64,000 nt of DNA. Source: Serinus canaria (lineage: Eukaryota > Chordata > Aves > Passeriformes > Fringillidae). The notes beneath the pieces are model-generated. The model was not told the DNA's origin. It saw only the letters and a program-made list of their open reading frames with translations, and made no database searches. Of this stretch, positions 27,791 to 36,742 are shown in pieces (the stretch's first letter is position 1; each line of letters starts with the position of its first letter). The stretch spans positions 18,052,765 to 18,116,764 of the forward strand of contig NC_066322.1 in assembly GCF_022539315.1 (NCBI RefSeq), in the 5' to 3' direction. Position numbers and translations under genes: made by a program.

Positions 27791-29639
27791 TTGGATTTAA
27801 CGTGAGCAAGCTTGCTTTCCTGAGCAGTAGTGTGGAAGCTACGTGCATTACCAGGATCAGACCCATAGTATGAATAGTCACTACTGAGATGTCTGTTGTT
27901 CAGAAATGACCCCTTCTGTCCTTCAATATATATATGTGACAAACCCCTGAAACTGCTAACAAATGGGGGGAGTCCTCCTGAGGTCATGCTATTGGGAAGC
28001 ATCATCCAAGAGTCCACACTGAGCATTTACACAATATTCTAGAATCATTTTGGCTAGCATATCCCGTATTTCTCCAGTCGGATCCTACACTTTCCCTCTT
28101 TTAACCCACATAGCACAGCAATTCCCAAAAGATTTTAGAGAAGAGAAATCTACAATCATCAAAATGTTAATTTTGACAATGACAAAGAGTACATGCATTA
28201 AAAATGCATCAGCCCTGTCATTAAGGCATTATTCAGCAAAACCACCTCATCATGCTTTACAGAAAGCAACTAGAAGAAGCCAAGGATAAAGAACCATTTG
28301 CTAAGCTTGTATTTACGGGTACCAGTCCAATACATACTACACAAGGTACTCAACCAAGCAAAGAGCAAACAAATCCATGCCCTTTATGTGTTGAAATGGG
28401 AGCTCTTAATAATATTCTAAGTCATGACTCAATGGAAAACGTAAACTAAAAGCTCTGTAAAACCAGAGGAAGGTTTGTAATACAAACCTGGATTTTAAAA
28501 TAGTGTTTCCATCGCTGTTCCTGCAGCACTTGTGAATGTGGCTGTGTTACGGTGCTGAACTGACTATGATTTAGCAGCTGATCATGTCTTTCTAAAGCAT
28601 AATTTAACATTATTTCTGAGGCTGTTGAACATACTAAACTACAAGGAAAAAAAATCTGCTTTCAAGTGGTATTAGAGAAACACAAGGATCAGAGTGCTAG
28701 CATCAAAGATGTGTCTAAAGAATAACAGATCCACACGTCTGTGTTACAACGAGCGCTCCACTCACTACTAAAGGCAACAGACTAAGATTGCTTTGGCAGT
28801 TGTTGGAAATTATTAAGTAGAACATTGACAGCCTTTCAATCTCTAAGCAAGAGACAGAGAGAAAGACATTCTCCATCAGCCCACCTTGTGTGCTCAACAA
28901 AAACCCTACGTCTGGCTTGTCCACATTAAAAATCATTCCTAGCCCCATCATAGCTGAGTCTGGGGAAGGATGCATTCAAAAAGGCTGTCTTATCACAGGA
29001 CTCCTGGTCTTGCTTTAAAATGGCTTCTGATCTAATTCACTTAAGGCTGAAATCTGGTCTCACAATTGTGACTACATGGCAACAAGACCTGGGATCATAT
29101 GGGGATGGGGAGAGGCCTTGAATGGCAAGACACAGGCATGATCACACCCTGTTCCTTTTCTCTGCCAGGCTTGTGAGCAGAGGAGCAGGGGAAAAGGACA
29201 AGAACTATGAATGCTATGCCTGGATTTTCCTAAGCACAACATCTGAAAGACTGATCAGGGTTTTAACCAAATCCTGTACCCTGCTACTGAGATTGGAGAG
29301 AAGGACAGATGTACTTTTTATGTGTTAAAGTGACGGGGCACATCTTGGCCAGTTATGGGAATCAACACTCCCTTAGTTGTGTCTCTCACCTGTCCAGCTG
29401 CAAGCAGCATTTGGGGAGTCCTGAGCTCTTGAAAAGGACACAAATAAGCCACCACCTGAGCTGCAGAGGGAAAACAACCCCTCAGCTCTGGCCCTAAACT
29501 TGTGTCTCAGTCTGGGGCCTCAGAAGCTGATAAACTCTGCTGGGCTGGAGCTGGTGTGAAGGTGGATTCCTAATTCTGCCCTCACCAGGTTGCAGGGTGA
29601 GGATAAAAGAGCAAGAGGGGCATTGCTTCCACTGAAAAC

Positions 29640-30400
29640 AAGCGGCCTCAAACTGCTCCCCGGGAGCGGCCCCGCTGGATGGCCGAACCCCTCGGCAGCC
29701 GGGGAAGAGGGGCTGCCCCGGGCGCCGGGCGCTCTGCGGCCGTGCGGGGTGTCCCTCGCCCCGCTAGCACGGGGTGCTCGGCACCTCCCCGCCCGCGGGC
29801 ACCCCCAGCCCCGCACGACTCGGCTGCTGCGGGCCCGGGGCCGTGCCCGCCGGCGGGGCGGCAGCGCGGGCTCTGCCGGGGGGCGCGGATGGAGCCGGGG
29901 CCGCCGCGGCCCTGCGGGCACTCCGTGTCCCGGTGGGAGGGACCCCTGGCAGGGAGCGAGGCCGGCCGCCTCGGTGCCCCATCCGCACCCCACGCCGGAG
30001 AGGGGCGAGGGGCCGCGAACGGAGGGGGCTGGGGGCTGCCGACAGAGTGCTGGGGCACCGGGGCTGCCCGGACGGGTCGAGAGCCTCTCCCCAGCCCCGG
30101 AGCAGCCTAAGGAGCGCTGCCCGCGAAGGCGCAGCCCGCAGCGGCCGCGGCTCCCCCGGCCCCCTCTGCCGAGGAGCTGGCCCAGCCCTGGGCTTGGTCC
30201 CACGCACACACACACTCCGGGCACCCCCTCCGCAAGAGACAGGGCGTTCGAGCTCCCCCCGCCCGGGCAGAGACACAGAATGAAACATTGCAAAGCGTAG
30301 GAAAAGATGGAAAAGGTGCTACCTTGGCAACTAGAGGAGGTGAGGAGCCAGCTGGTGGGCTGGGGGCGGTCGCGCTGCCTGCCTGCCTGCCCGCCGCCGG
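29640..30400. promoter_or_regulatory. CpG island overlapping miR-137
   Basis: This stretch of about 760 bases is strongly GC- and CpG-rich, with runs such as GCCCGCGGGC and GGCCGCCGCGG. It begins abruptly after AT-richer DNA at about 29.63 kb and ends inside the miR-137 hairpin. Overlapping open frames of over 230 codons on both strands are a by-product of the base composition. From memory, the human MIR137 CpG island, which becomes methylated in tumours, lies at the same place. It probably contains an internal promoter or regulatory region for the microRNA. A possible plus-strand donor (AGAGGAG then GTGAGG after 30339) hints at antisense transcription but is not enough to annotate a gene. 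Confidence 0.85.
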
Positions 30401-30412
30401 TACTCTCCTCGA

Positions 30413-30435
30413 CTACGCGTATTCTTAAGCAATAA
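30413..30435 (-). ncRNA. MIR137: Mature miR-137-3p (guide strand)
   Basis: This 23-base stretch matches the conserved miR-137 guide strand, beginning TTATTGCTTAAG and ending ACGCGTAG. Seed positions 2-8 are TATTGCT. No mismatch to the human sequence, as remembered, is visible. Confidence 0.97.
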
Positions 30436-30448
30436 CAACGTAATCCGT

Positions 30449-30471
30449 ATTATCCACCCAAGAATACCCGT
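30449..30471 (-). ncRNA. MIR137: miR-137-5p (star strand)
   Basis: This is the 5' arm of the miR-137 hairpin, beginning ACGGGTATTCTTGG. It pairs with the 3p arm across the loop at 30436-30448. Its first base is also the last base of the TGA stop of the small upstream ORF (30471-30632). Confidence 0.9.
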
Positions 30472-30491
30472 CACCGAAGAGAGTCAGAAAG

Positions 30492-30512
30492 CTGCTGCTG
30501 TTGCTGCTGCTG
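30492..30512 (-). repeat. CAG/CAA trinucleotide tract abutting pre-miR-137
   Basis: Seven trinucleotides read on the minus strand as three CAG, one CAA, three CAG, ending at the 5' edge of the precursor. Human MIR137 carries a 15-base-unit VNTR at the corresponding place just upstream of the hairpin, reported to affect processing (from memory). The unit here is different and the tract is short. Confidence 0.9.
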
Positions 30513-30769
30513 GTGGAAGTGCTGCACCGGGACAATAAATCCATAACTATAATTCGCCTCCAGAAGAAGGAGAATCCACAAGGGTTGCCAAGCGATCTTG
30601 TCCCATATCCAGTGGACGCTGAACCTTCCCATCCTAAGGAAGCGAACGAGAGGAGTTGGCATTTAATACACACATGTACAGTCCCTCTGCTCTCCTGCTC
30701 CCTTACTGGAGCGGGCAAGAGCTTACAGGCGAGATGAAAGGAAATAAATCAAAGTAAGGCTGACTTTAC

Positions 30770-30884
30770 CTGGTGATTGCCTGGATTCTTCCTCTGTGCT
30801 TCTCCGGTATCCTATTCCCTAGCTGTATGCTCCATCAATTCTCTCTGGGAGCTTGCAAGAGATGTCATAGGCAGCAACAGATTC
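30770..30884 (-). ncRNA. MIR137HG: Putative internal exon of the MIR137 host transcript
   Basis: This is a 115-base minus-strand exon candidate. It has a good acceptor (CATCTCTTTTACAG before GAATCTG) and a good donor (CACCAG then GTAAAG). No frame stays open in a way that suggests a protein: one frame ends at TAG after GCATACAGC. It lies 136 bases upstream of the hairpin-bearing exon, giving a short intron at 30634-30769. This is inferred from splice motifs alone. Skipping of the exon, or an unspliced pri-miRNA, would be equally compatible with the DNA. Confidence 0.5.
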
Positions 30885-31030
30885 CTGTAAAAGAGATGCA
30901 CGGTTAAGCACACAAATATTACAAATCTGTTTGCATAGGTGGGCTTGGGAAAGCTCCGATAAAGCAGCAGACACGCCTGAGAGATTTTTCATCTGGGCTT
31001 TGGAAATGCATTTTACAAGTCCTGACTCAC

Positions 31031-31335
31031 ACTGACTCGATCTGCTACCGAGAGGAGGGAGGGAGGAAAGGAAGGCGATGGAGAGGGGGAAAAAAAAAAA
31101 ATCAAAGAAAAAAAATAGCAAAGGCTCCGATCTCAGCAGAGGCACTCCTCTGTCAGGCCTCCTAGAGCCATCAAAATCTAAGGCGAAAAAGGCTTCAAAG
31201 TACAGATTCAGCGCACTCCGCTCCCCGCGTGTGCCCGAACGGCGGAGCCGGGCGGCTGCGAGCGCCGAGCCGGGCAGGCGGCTCCGCGGCGCGGGCGGGG
31301 GCGGCGGCGGCAGCGCACCTCCGCCCTGACACCTG
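31031..31335 (-). ncRNA. MIR137HG: Putative 5' exon of the MIR137 host transcript
   Basis: On the minus strand this stretch starts in a dense CpG island and runs through a T-rich segment to a donor-like sequence (GTCAGT then GTGAGT, last exon base 31031). The downstream acceptor at 30884 would give a 146-base intron. The transcription start is not defined: no clear TATA box is seen, as expected for a CpG-island promoter, so 31335 is only the upper edge of the GC-rich part. The donor mismatches consensus at its last exon base. The real first exon could lie in any of the islands further right. Confidence 0.38.
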
Positions 31336-31520
31336 CCGCCGCCCTGCCAAGGTTTGCAAAAGGCGAACCGGGGAAAAAAAAAACAATAATAAAAGAAGTT
31401 ATTTCCGAATGGCGCCTGCGGCTCTGCCTGTCACCCGGAGCAGTTCCCTTATCAGCAGCGCTCGTGCCTGGGGGAGGCGGGAGGGGGAAGCTTTGTCTGA
31501 TGATCTGCCGCGGTGATAAT
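31205..31520. promoter_or_regulatory. CpG island, likely MIR137HG proximal promoter
   Basis: A CpG-dense block (31205-31335) is followed by a mixed GC-rich stretch to 31520. It sits immediately upstream, on the minus strand, of the best splice-defined host exons, so it is my preferred proximal promoter. No TATA box is apparent. The promoter role is inferred from position and CpG density only. Confidence 0.65.
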
Positions 31521-31860
31521 AAACGTTTATTGTTCGCCAACTAAATAGAAAGGATCTCTGCAACGTCATGGCACTGCACACTTCGCCTAGCGCTAAGGAA
31601 CTTCTCCATGCTATTTCACCCTGGCTCTTGATGCTAAGAACAGCTTCCGTGTGAGTGGTGGGGAGGGGGCAATGAAATTAGCACCGCACGGTCCGAACCC
31701 GCGCAGAGCAGGGGTACTCCGCACTTCTTCAGCCATAAGTAATTATGCAGCACACACAGCCCTCATTATCCACTGCACTCGGTGACTGACCAGCTTGTTG
31801 ATTAGATTCCAACTGAAATTAATACAAGATGCTTGTTTTTTCTACAGATTTCTTCCTTAA
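31500..31860. promoter_or_regulatory. Candidate conserved noncoding element beside the promoter
   Basis: This is non-repetitive DNA with retained CpGs in an AT-rich setting, a symmetric AAACGTTTATTG patch, and homeodomain-type cores such as AAGTAATTATGC and ATTAATAC. Such texture is typical of deeply conserved developmental enhancers. No alignment was possible, so conservation is a prediction. Confidence 0.4.
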
Positions 31861-32432
31861 CATGAGCCCTTGCCTCCGTTGACGTATTACCACTATGCTT
31901 CCTATGAAAACATACGAGAAGACAGCATTTGTTTTGTATCACAGACTCTTACTTGAATTTGAAAAAAAATGAGAAAAACAGAGAAAGAAAGAGAAAAAAA
32001 ATACTTTGATAGCTACGTGACCTTAAATAATTTCAAAATTATCTCCAACACACTCTCCTCTATTTTAATCTCATTTTAGGTGTTATTTCCTGTATCCTCT
32101 AACAGAGAAAGCTTTCTAGTCGTATTCTAAATGGCAGCTGGAAAGTAAATAACAAACACTGTAATTTTTCCCCGCTGTGAAACTGAAGGCTGTAGCCCCA
32201 TTAGCTGGCGTTGGAACTCAAATAACTGATGCAGTGGGTTTCCCTCAACTTGAACAAAAGCCGTTTGAAAAAGTGAAATGCACCGAGTCATTGCGAAAAC
32301 ACTCTATACTGATACCCTAGACTGATAATCTCCGAAATTGGGAGGCGCTCCACAAATGCATCGAGAATTAGGCAGAAATCCAAACTTTGCGTGGGGTTGG
32401 TGGGGTTTTTTTTGTTGTTGTTTGTTTTTTGG

Positions 32433-32449
32433 TTTTTTTTTTTTTTTTT
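32433..32449 (+). repeat. T homopolymer (17)
   Basis: An uninterrupted run of 17 T follows a GTTT-rich lead-in (32405-32432). No retroposed sequence is recognisable next to it. Confidence 0.95.
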
Positions 32450-32479
32450 ATAATAAAGAATGCGATTCTCGGGGTAAAG

Positions 32480-33070
32480 CAGCCCCGCGCGGCGCCAGCG
32501 CTGTTCTCGCTGTGTCCATCTGACACTGCCCTTCCCCTCCCCGAACAACAGCCCCCCCACTACTCCCCGCTAATACAGCGCCTGCCGAAACTTCCCGTGC
32601 CCAGCCCCGCCGCCGCCGCCCCGCACCGGCTCGGCCCGCCGCACCCCCGCCCGCGGGCCCCTCAGCACCCGCGGCGACGGACAGCGCCGAGTGCCGGCCG
32701 CCGCGCCGCTCCCGGGGCCGCCTCTGCCGCCGGCGGGCCCTGCCAGCCCCGCGCCCCTGCCAGCCCCGGCCCCGGCGCTCCCGGCCGGCCGCACGCCTCG
32801 GGCACCGGGGCAGCGAGCCCCCGCCGCGCTGCCCGCTCGCACCTTCTCCGCGCCGTGCGGGAGGTGCCCGTGGCGGCGCGCCGCGGCACTAAATACCTTT
32901 GTTCACCGGCTCCGGAAAGCCATGTTTATCGGCGCTGCCGCCCCGCTCCGCGCAAAAAGAGCCCCGGCGCCGGAGCGCCAGCCCGGCGGGGCCGGGGAAG
33001 GGCCCCGGGGCGCACCTCCGCCGTGCCCGCGGAGGGGGACGCACACACCGCACACACACACAGAAGGGAG
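32480..33070. promoter_or_regulatory. CpG island in the MIR137 upstream cluster
   Basis: About 590 bases of very high GC, dense in CpG with CCGCCGCCG-type runs, lie between AT-rich flanks. It ends in a CA-repeat at 33041-33062. Open frames on both strands here (for example 32387-33214 plus, 32570-32842 minus) are compositional, with no recognisable domain. It is probably an alternative promoter of the host transcript. Confidence 0.75.
33041..33062 (+). repeat. Short imperfect CA repeat
   Basis: CACACACC followed by CACACACACACA at the edge of a CpG island; a low-complexity tract with no further visible role. Confidence 0.9.
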
Positions 33071-33240
33071 GGGATCGGATGGAGGGAATTAAACAATCAA
33101 GCTATCAGGAGCGAAGGTCTGAGCAGAGCTCGGGGTCTCCACGAAAAGCAAATTTCAGAGGGGGGAATATCGATCCCATCCATCAATAGAGAGGCACAAT
33201 GTCTTTCCGTGTGAGAAATTGTTCTGAATTAGGGGGCTCA

Positions 33241-33312
33241 CTGGTCAAAGGGGAGGGGGCACAGGAAAAAAAAAAAAAAAAGGGAGAGAGAAGAAAGGAA
33301 GAAGAAAATATT
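33241..33312 (+). repeat. Purine tract with A16
   Basis: An almost pure purine strand, including an uninterrupted run of 16 A at 33266-33281 followed by GGGAGAGAG-type sequence. It may form unusual DNA structure; nothing more can be said. Confidence 0.85.
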
Positions 33313-33789
33313 CATGCCCGCTCAAAGGGAGCCTCTTTTTAAAATCGCTGGAAGATCGCTCCTTTTGCCACCTACCCGAGTAACCACCAGAAATCCACCT
33401 CTATTGAAGTGCTTACCCTTTAAATCCAGGTTTCGAGCAGAACTCCAACTGTGTGTAAAGCCAGGGAGTCATCTGATGTGTGATGGGGAATGGGCTCTAG
33501 GCAGCAGAAAGCAGCTTTCTCTCCTGGTGCCGGATTACCATGTTAACAAACCCCGTGAAGGGACCCCGGCGCCTCTGGCTGGCCATGTCTCGTTGCTTTC
33601 ACACATCGGCGGCTGCTCTTGCTTCCCATGTCCCCGGCGATCGCCTCTCAGATGAATGTGGGCTTCCAGAAAAGGAGTCGGGGGGGAGAGGAGGAAAAAA
33701 AAAAATCGCCTAATGCAATCAAATCGATCTGATCTACACCATCTGTCGCCTGCCACTACACACAAGCGTTAAAATAGGAAAACGGGAGA

Positions 33790-34440
33790 CACTGACAGCT
33801 CAGGAAGGTTCTTCTGCAGAGTTCATTTTTAGCAGAGCATAATTGGGTATGGACAGCATACAGTTACCAAAGCTGCTGTTAACCATCCAGTAGAGGATCC
33901 CGAACATGCTAATGGTGGATTAATTGAGGAAGATCTGACGTGCAAGCTTCATAGTCTCTTATTCATGACTTCCCAACGGGAAAGGACCAATGCCGTGTGG
34001 GACTATGGTAACACAGAGTCAAAGAGCTGCTAAGAAAATGGCTCTGTGTTCATAGCACCTCTCTCTGATAACAAACATATGTCGACCAGAACCGTTTAGC
34101 AGGATGGGGAAAATGAAATTTTCTTAGCCGAGGTTAGCAATTCCCATCGCTTGCACTTAAAGGCAAGTGAAAAATGGACTGCGGGTCTAAGGCGCTTTCA
34201 AGTGCTGGTCTCAGGCTTTGCAGCTAGTGAAAGCAGACGGATCCTGCTCAGATGTAGGGTTAAACCCCAAATTTCTTACTTCTTACTGTCACCAAAGTGC
34301 ATCCTTCGCAAAGCTCTAAACAAGCAGCTCTGCTAATTTCATCAGGAATGATGCAAGGTCATGTTAATGCCAGGAAGCCTTTTGACTTTCCAGCGGGAAT
34401 GGGGCTTGGGCAAGACATTTCCGATCACTGAAATTTGACA
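33790..34440. promoter_or_regulatory. Candidate conserved noncoding elements
   Basis: This single-copy, moderately AT-rich DNA has several patches that resemble conserved enhancers, such as AACATGCTAATGGTGGATTA and TGACATAATCTCAGATAAAT. No splice-flanked open frame of interest is seen. It lies between islands of the miR-137 promoter cluster. Conservation is predicted, not tested. Confidence 0.33.
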
Positions 34441-34463
34441 TAATCTCAGATAAATACAATTTT

Positions 34464-34495
34464 GGGGGGGGGGGGAGGGGGGAGGAAGGGGGTGG
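34464..34495 (+). repeat. G-rich tract with potential G-quadruplex
   Basis: Twelve consecutive G (34464-34475) are followed by GGGGGG and further G runs separated by one to four bases. The plus strand could fold into a G-quadruplex. The tract lies about 4 kb upstream of miR-137 between CpG islands. Confidence 0.9.
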
Positions 34496-34739
34496 CGAGT
34501 TGGGAAGAGACCGAGTATGCATCCAGACCTGCAATCACCCCTGCTGCCAACACTCCAATTTGGTCGCGTTTTCTAGTCTTTCCTGAATTATGAGGTTATA
34601 GAGCCTTATGTGTAATTATTAAAGCCATGTATGTACACAAGCCACAGACGCCTACGGCAGCCGCATCTACACACACCGACGGGGAGACAATGTGCGCTCT
34701 TTTCCACTCCCTGATGAATCCATTACCAGCGGGGAGAAG

Positions 34740-34940
34740 GACTACTAGGGCAAGCGAAGGCGAGTTCTCATCCGCCCGCCCCAAGCGCGGGCGGAGGCTC
34801 CGGGCCGGGCCGGAGCTGTCCGCCCGCCGGTGCTGAACGGGGGCCCGGCCCCGCACACAATGGCCCCTCTCCGCAGCGCAGGTTGCCGGGCGGCTGCCGC
34901 CTCCTCCTACAAAGTCTGCGCGGTCGCCCTGACAATCGCT
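34740..34940. promoter_or_regulatory. Small CpG island
   Basis: About 200 CpG-rich bases (CCGCCCGCC, GGGCCGGGCCGG) are flanked by AT-rich DNA. It is part of the island chain upstream of miR-137. No exon can be defined. Confidence 0.6.
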
Positions 34941-34974
34941 ACAATTAGGAAAGTTCCCTTTCGTTTCCATCTCT

Positions 34975-35175
34975 CCTGAGTCGCAAAGAATAATAACGCC
35001 ACTAATAAGAATCCAAGCAGCTGAATGTAAACGTTCCGGTAAACAATTATAATTTTGGGTAATTCTGGAGTCAAACCCATGATTAACCTGAAAGTTTCTG
35101 TTAATATCCTTAAAGAAATCTAACAGTTATGAATTAGATTAGCCTTGAAAACGTAGCCTAAAGACAAATCAAACA
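34975..35175. promoter_or_regulatory. Candidate conserved noncoding element
   Basis: AT-rich single-copy sequence with intact CpGs (AATGTAAACGTTCCGG) and several ATTA/TAAT cores lies between two small CpG islands. It resembles a developmental enhancer by texture only. Confidence 0.35.
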
Positions 35176-35234
35176 CTTTACCCGATCTTTTGTTTCAATA
35201 TACATTAATTAAGCACTGCTGCCTACCTACACAG

Positions 35235-35420
35235 CATTCTCGGGTCCCGGCCGCGGCGCCGAGCCAGCGAGCCCCGCTGCCTTTGTTGGCATTTGCGTCC
35301 AACTATTGCCCTCTGCAGGTCAAGTCCCAGCCGCGGCGAGCGCTCCGCCGCTGTCGAGCGCTCCGCGGACGGGAGCCGCCGGGCTCGGCGCCCCCGGGCC
35401 CCTCTTCGAAAAAGATTCAA
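35235..35420. promoter_or_regulatory. Small CpG island
   Basis: About 185 bases of dense CpG (GGCCGCGGCGCCG, GCCGCGGCGAGCGC). It may be an alternative promoter of the host RNA. A TTTGTTGG-rich stretch follows. Confidence 0.6.
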
Positions 35421-36667
35421 CTTTTGTTGGGTTTGGTTCTTCACCACGAGGGCTCAGACGTGTTTTCTTTAGGAGGGGCTACGAGTGAGGACAGCCGGCA
35501 CCAGCACTGCTCAGGCCGCCCTCAGCCTCCATTCCAACCCTGGCCAGGAGACGAGAAGACTGAATAAGGCGAGATGCAACTCAAGACGTGTTGTTTCCTT
35601 TCTTCCCTTGTCTGCATAAGACTACGGCAAGCTTCCTAGGCAAACCCTGCCCTTCCCCTCAGTTTGCAGAAAAAGCAGGAAGAACCCAGGACCAAACAGG
35701 ATTGAGCGGGTGGCGATACTCAGGATCCCCCCGACTTCTCCAGTCGGGCAACTTTTCTTCGGGCACAACTTCAGAGTTTGCTTCTCTCACTCCCGATCCC
35801 AGGGAGACCTCACGGGAAGCCAGGCGGGCTACGGCGGCGGCTGCGAGGGGGCAGCCCGGCAGCAGCCCCTCCCTCCGCCCCAGCCCCTCAACCCAAAGGG
35901 ATGCTTCCTGATCCTGCGGGGACAGCGGGAATTTTGGGCACCGCCCGGTGCCACTCCGGCAGTCACGCTCTGCCGTGCCGCCGCACGCAAGGGCACCGCT
36001 TACACGGTAACGAACAAAATGCTGTACCAGAGAATAAAACCCCAACCAGCCCAGTGTTACGGCGTTAGGATTTTGCTACTTATAATTCAGGAGAATCAGT
36101 GCCTGATAAAAGGCGGCCGCTCCCTTTCTTTTTCCCATCACACCCACACACGGGTTTGTAAGGACCCGCTCTATAACCCTCTCTCCGCTTCCTGCCCGGG
36201 GTTAACGCTGTGCACATGGGCTTCGGCACCCGCTCTGGAGGCAGACCGCCTGCCCCCTCGGGCTGCCTGCGCCGCGCTGCCGCCTGTCGCCCTTCACATA
36301 TGACGGTGTTTTCCCGCAGCCGCAGCGAAGCGGGGAGGGCGGCTGGGCTGCGGCCAGGCGGCGGACCCGGTCTCTGCCGCAGGCGGCCCGGGGAGGGGCA
36401 GCGGCCGCACACCCCGCGCTGCCGCAGAGGCGGACACGCGCCGGCCTTTTGTCTCCCGGCAGCCGCCGCCCATCCCGGCCGGGTGCCGCCGCTCCCCCGG
36501 TCCCGTTTTCCCGGCCCCGAGCCGCGCCGGGCGGAAGCTGCGCGGGGGCGTTCCGGGCCCGGTCGGCGCGTCCCGCACCTTCGGAGCCGCGGCAGAGCCG
36601 CCGCGGCGGGGGCTGCGGGCAGGCGGGGGGAAGGCGCTGCCGGGGGGCTGCCGGTGCCTGCGGAGCG

Positions 36668-36692
36668 GGGCCGGGCCGGGCCGGGCCGGGCC
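36668..36692 (+). repeat. (GGGCC)5 pentanucleotide repeat
   Basis: Five perfect GGGCC units lie in the outermost CpG island. G-quadruplex formation is possible on the plus strand. Confidence 0.95.
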
Positions 36693-36722
36693 GCCCCCGG
36701 CGCGGCGCGGGGCGGAGCGGCG

Positions 36723-36742
36723 GGGACCCCTGCTGGCCGCGC
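36723..36742 (-). promoter_or_regulatory. CTCF-like motif
   Basis: On the minus strand GCGGCCAGCAGGGGTCC follows the CTCF core CCASYAGRKGGC with one mismatch (T for G). Its place at the edge of the promoter cluster would suit an insulator or loop anchor. This is inferred from the motif alone. Confidence 0.4.

Larger units (their letters stand above)
14890..29630. other. Noncoding flank downstream of MIR137, near part
   Basis: Almost 15 kb with no supportable coding exon. Frames such as 17506-17955 (plus) and 20410-20955 (minus) have no recognisable domain. Contents noted: two inverted-repeat structures, a TA/TG microsatellite, one candidate conserved element and one ancient repeat. Further 3' exons of the MIR137 host RNA may lie here but cannot be identified from sequence. 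Confidence 0.65.
30392..30493 (-). ncRNA. MIR137: pre-miR-137 microRNA precursor hairpin
   Basis: This is the precursor of miR-137, a neuronal microRNA that represses targets such as EZH2, KDM1A, CDK6 and MITF and acts in neural differentiation (known from the family). Read on the minus strand, the 5' arm (30449-30471), a 13-base loop (30436-30448) and the 3' arm (30413-30435) form a stem extended at its base by CTCTC pairing with GAGAG. The 3p arm holds the seed TATTGCTT and the unusual CpG-rich end ACGCGTAG. The hairpin core agrees with the human precursor as I remember it; differences are confined to the outermost bases. The ends given copy the human 102-base precursor, while the Drosha cut sites lie further in. 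It sits in the putative third exon of the host transcript and inside a CpG island. I saw no other gene this hairpin could belong to. Confidence 0.97.
30392..30633 (-). ncRNA. MIR137HG: MIR137 host transcript, hairpin-bearing exon (5' part)
   Basis: On the minus strand a pyrimidine-rich acceptor (CTTCCTTAG) ends just before base 30633, opening an exon that runs into pre-miR-137. From memory, human miR-137 lies in the third exon of its long noncoding host RNA, which fits this model. The exon carries a 53-codon ORF (30632-30471) and a CAG/CAA tract immediately before the hairpin. The 3' end is not visible; 30392 is simply the edge of the hairpin, and the exon may continue through the CpG island to the left. 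The splice site is read from sequence only. An unspliced primary transcript starting in the island is the main alternative. Confidence 0.6.

Noticed and set aside
29500..29760. A bird counterpart of miR-2682, which in human lies a few hundred bases downstream of miR-137
   Set aside because: I searched the corresponding minus-strand stretch for the remembered human arms and found no match.
29520..30300. Overlapping open frames of 236 to 257 codons on both strands
   Set aside because: They lie in a CpG island where stop codons are rare, occur in several frames at once, have no recognisable domain and overlap the region beside a microRNA. Base composition explains them.
30471..30632. Annotating the 53-codon ORF as a protein gene
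   Set aside because: It ends inside pre-miR-137 and is short; without conservation or translation data it is kept only as a finding.
32387..33214. Plus-strand frame of 275 codons
   Set aside because: It begins in a poly-T tract (a run of F residues) and continues through a CpG island; no domain is seen.
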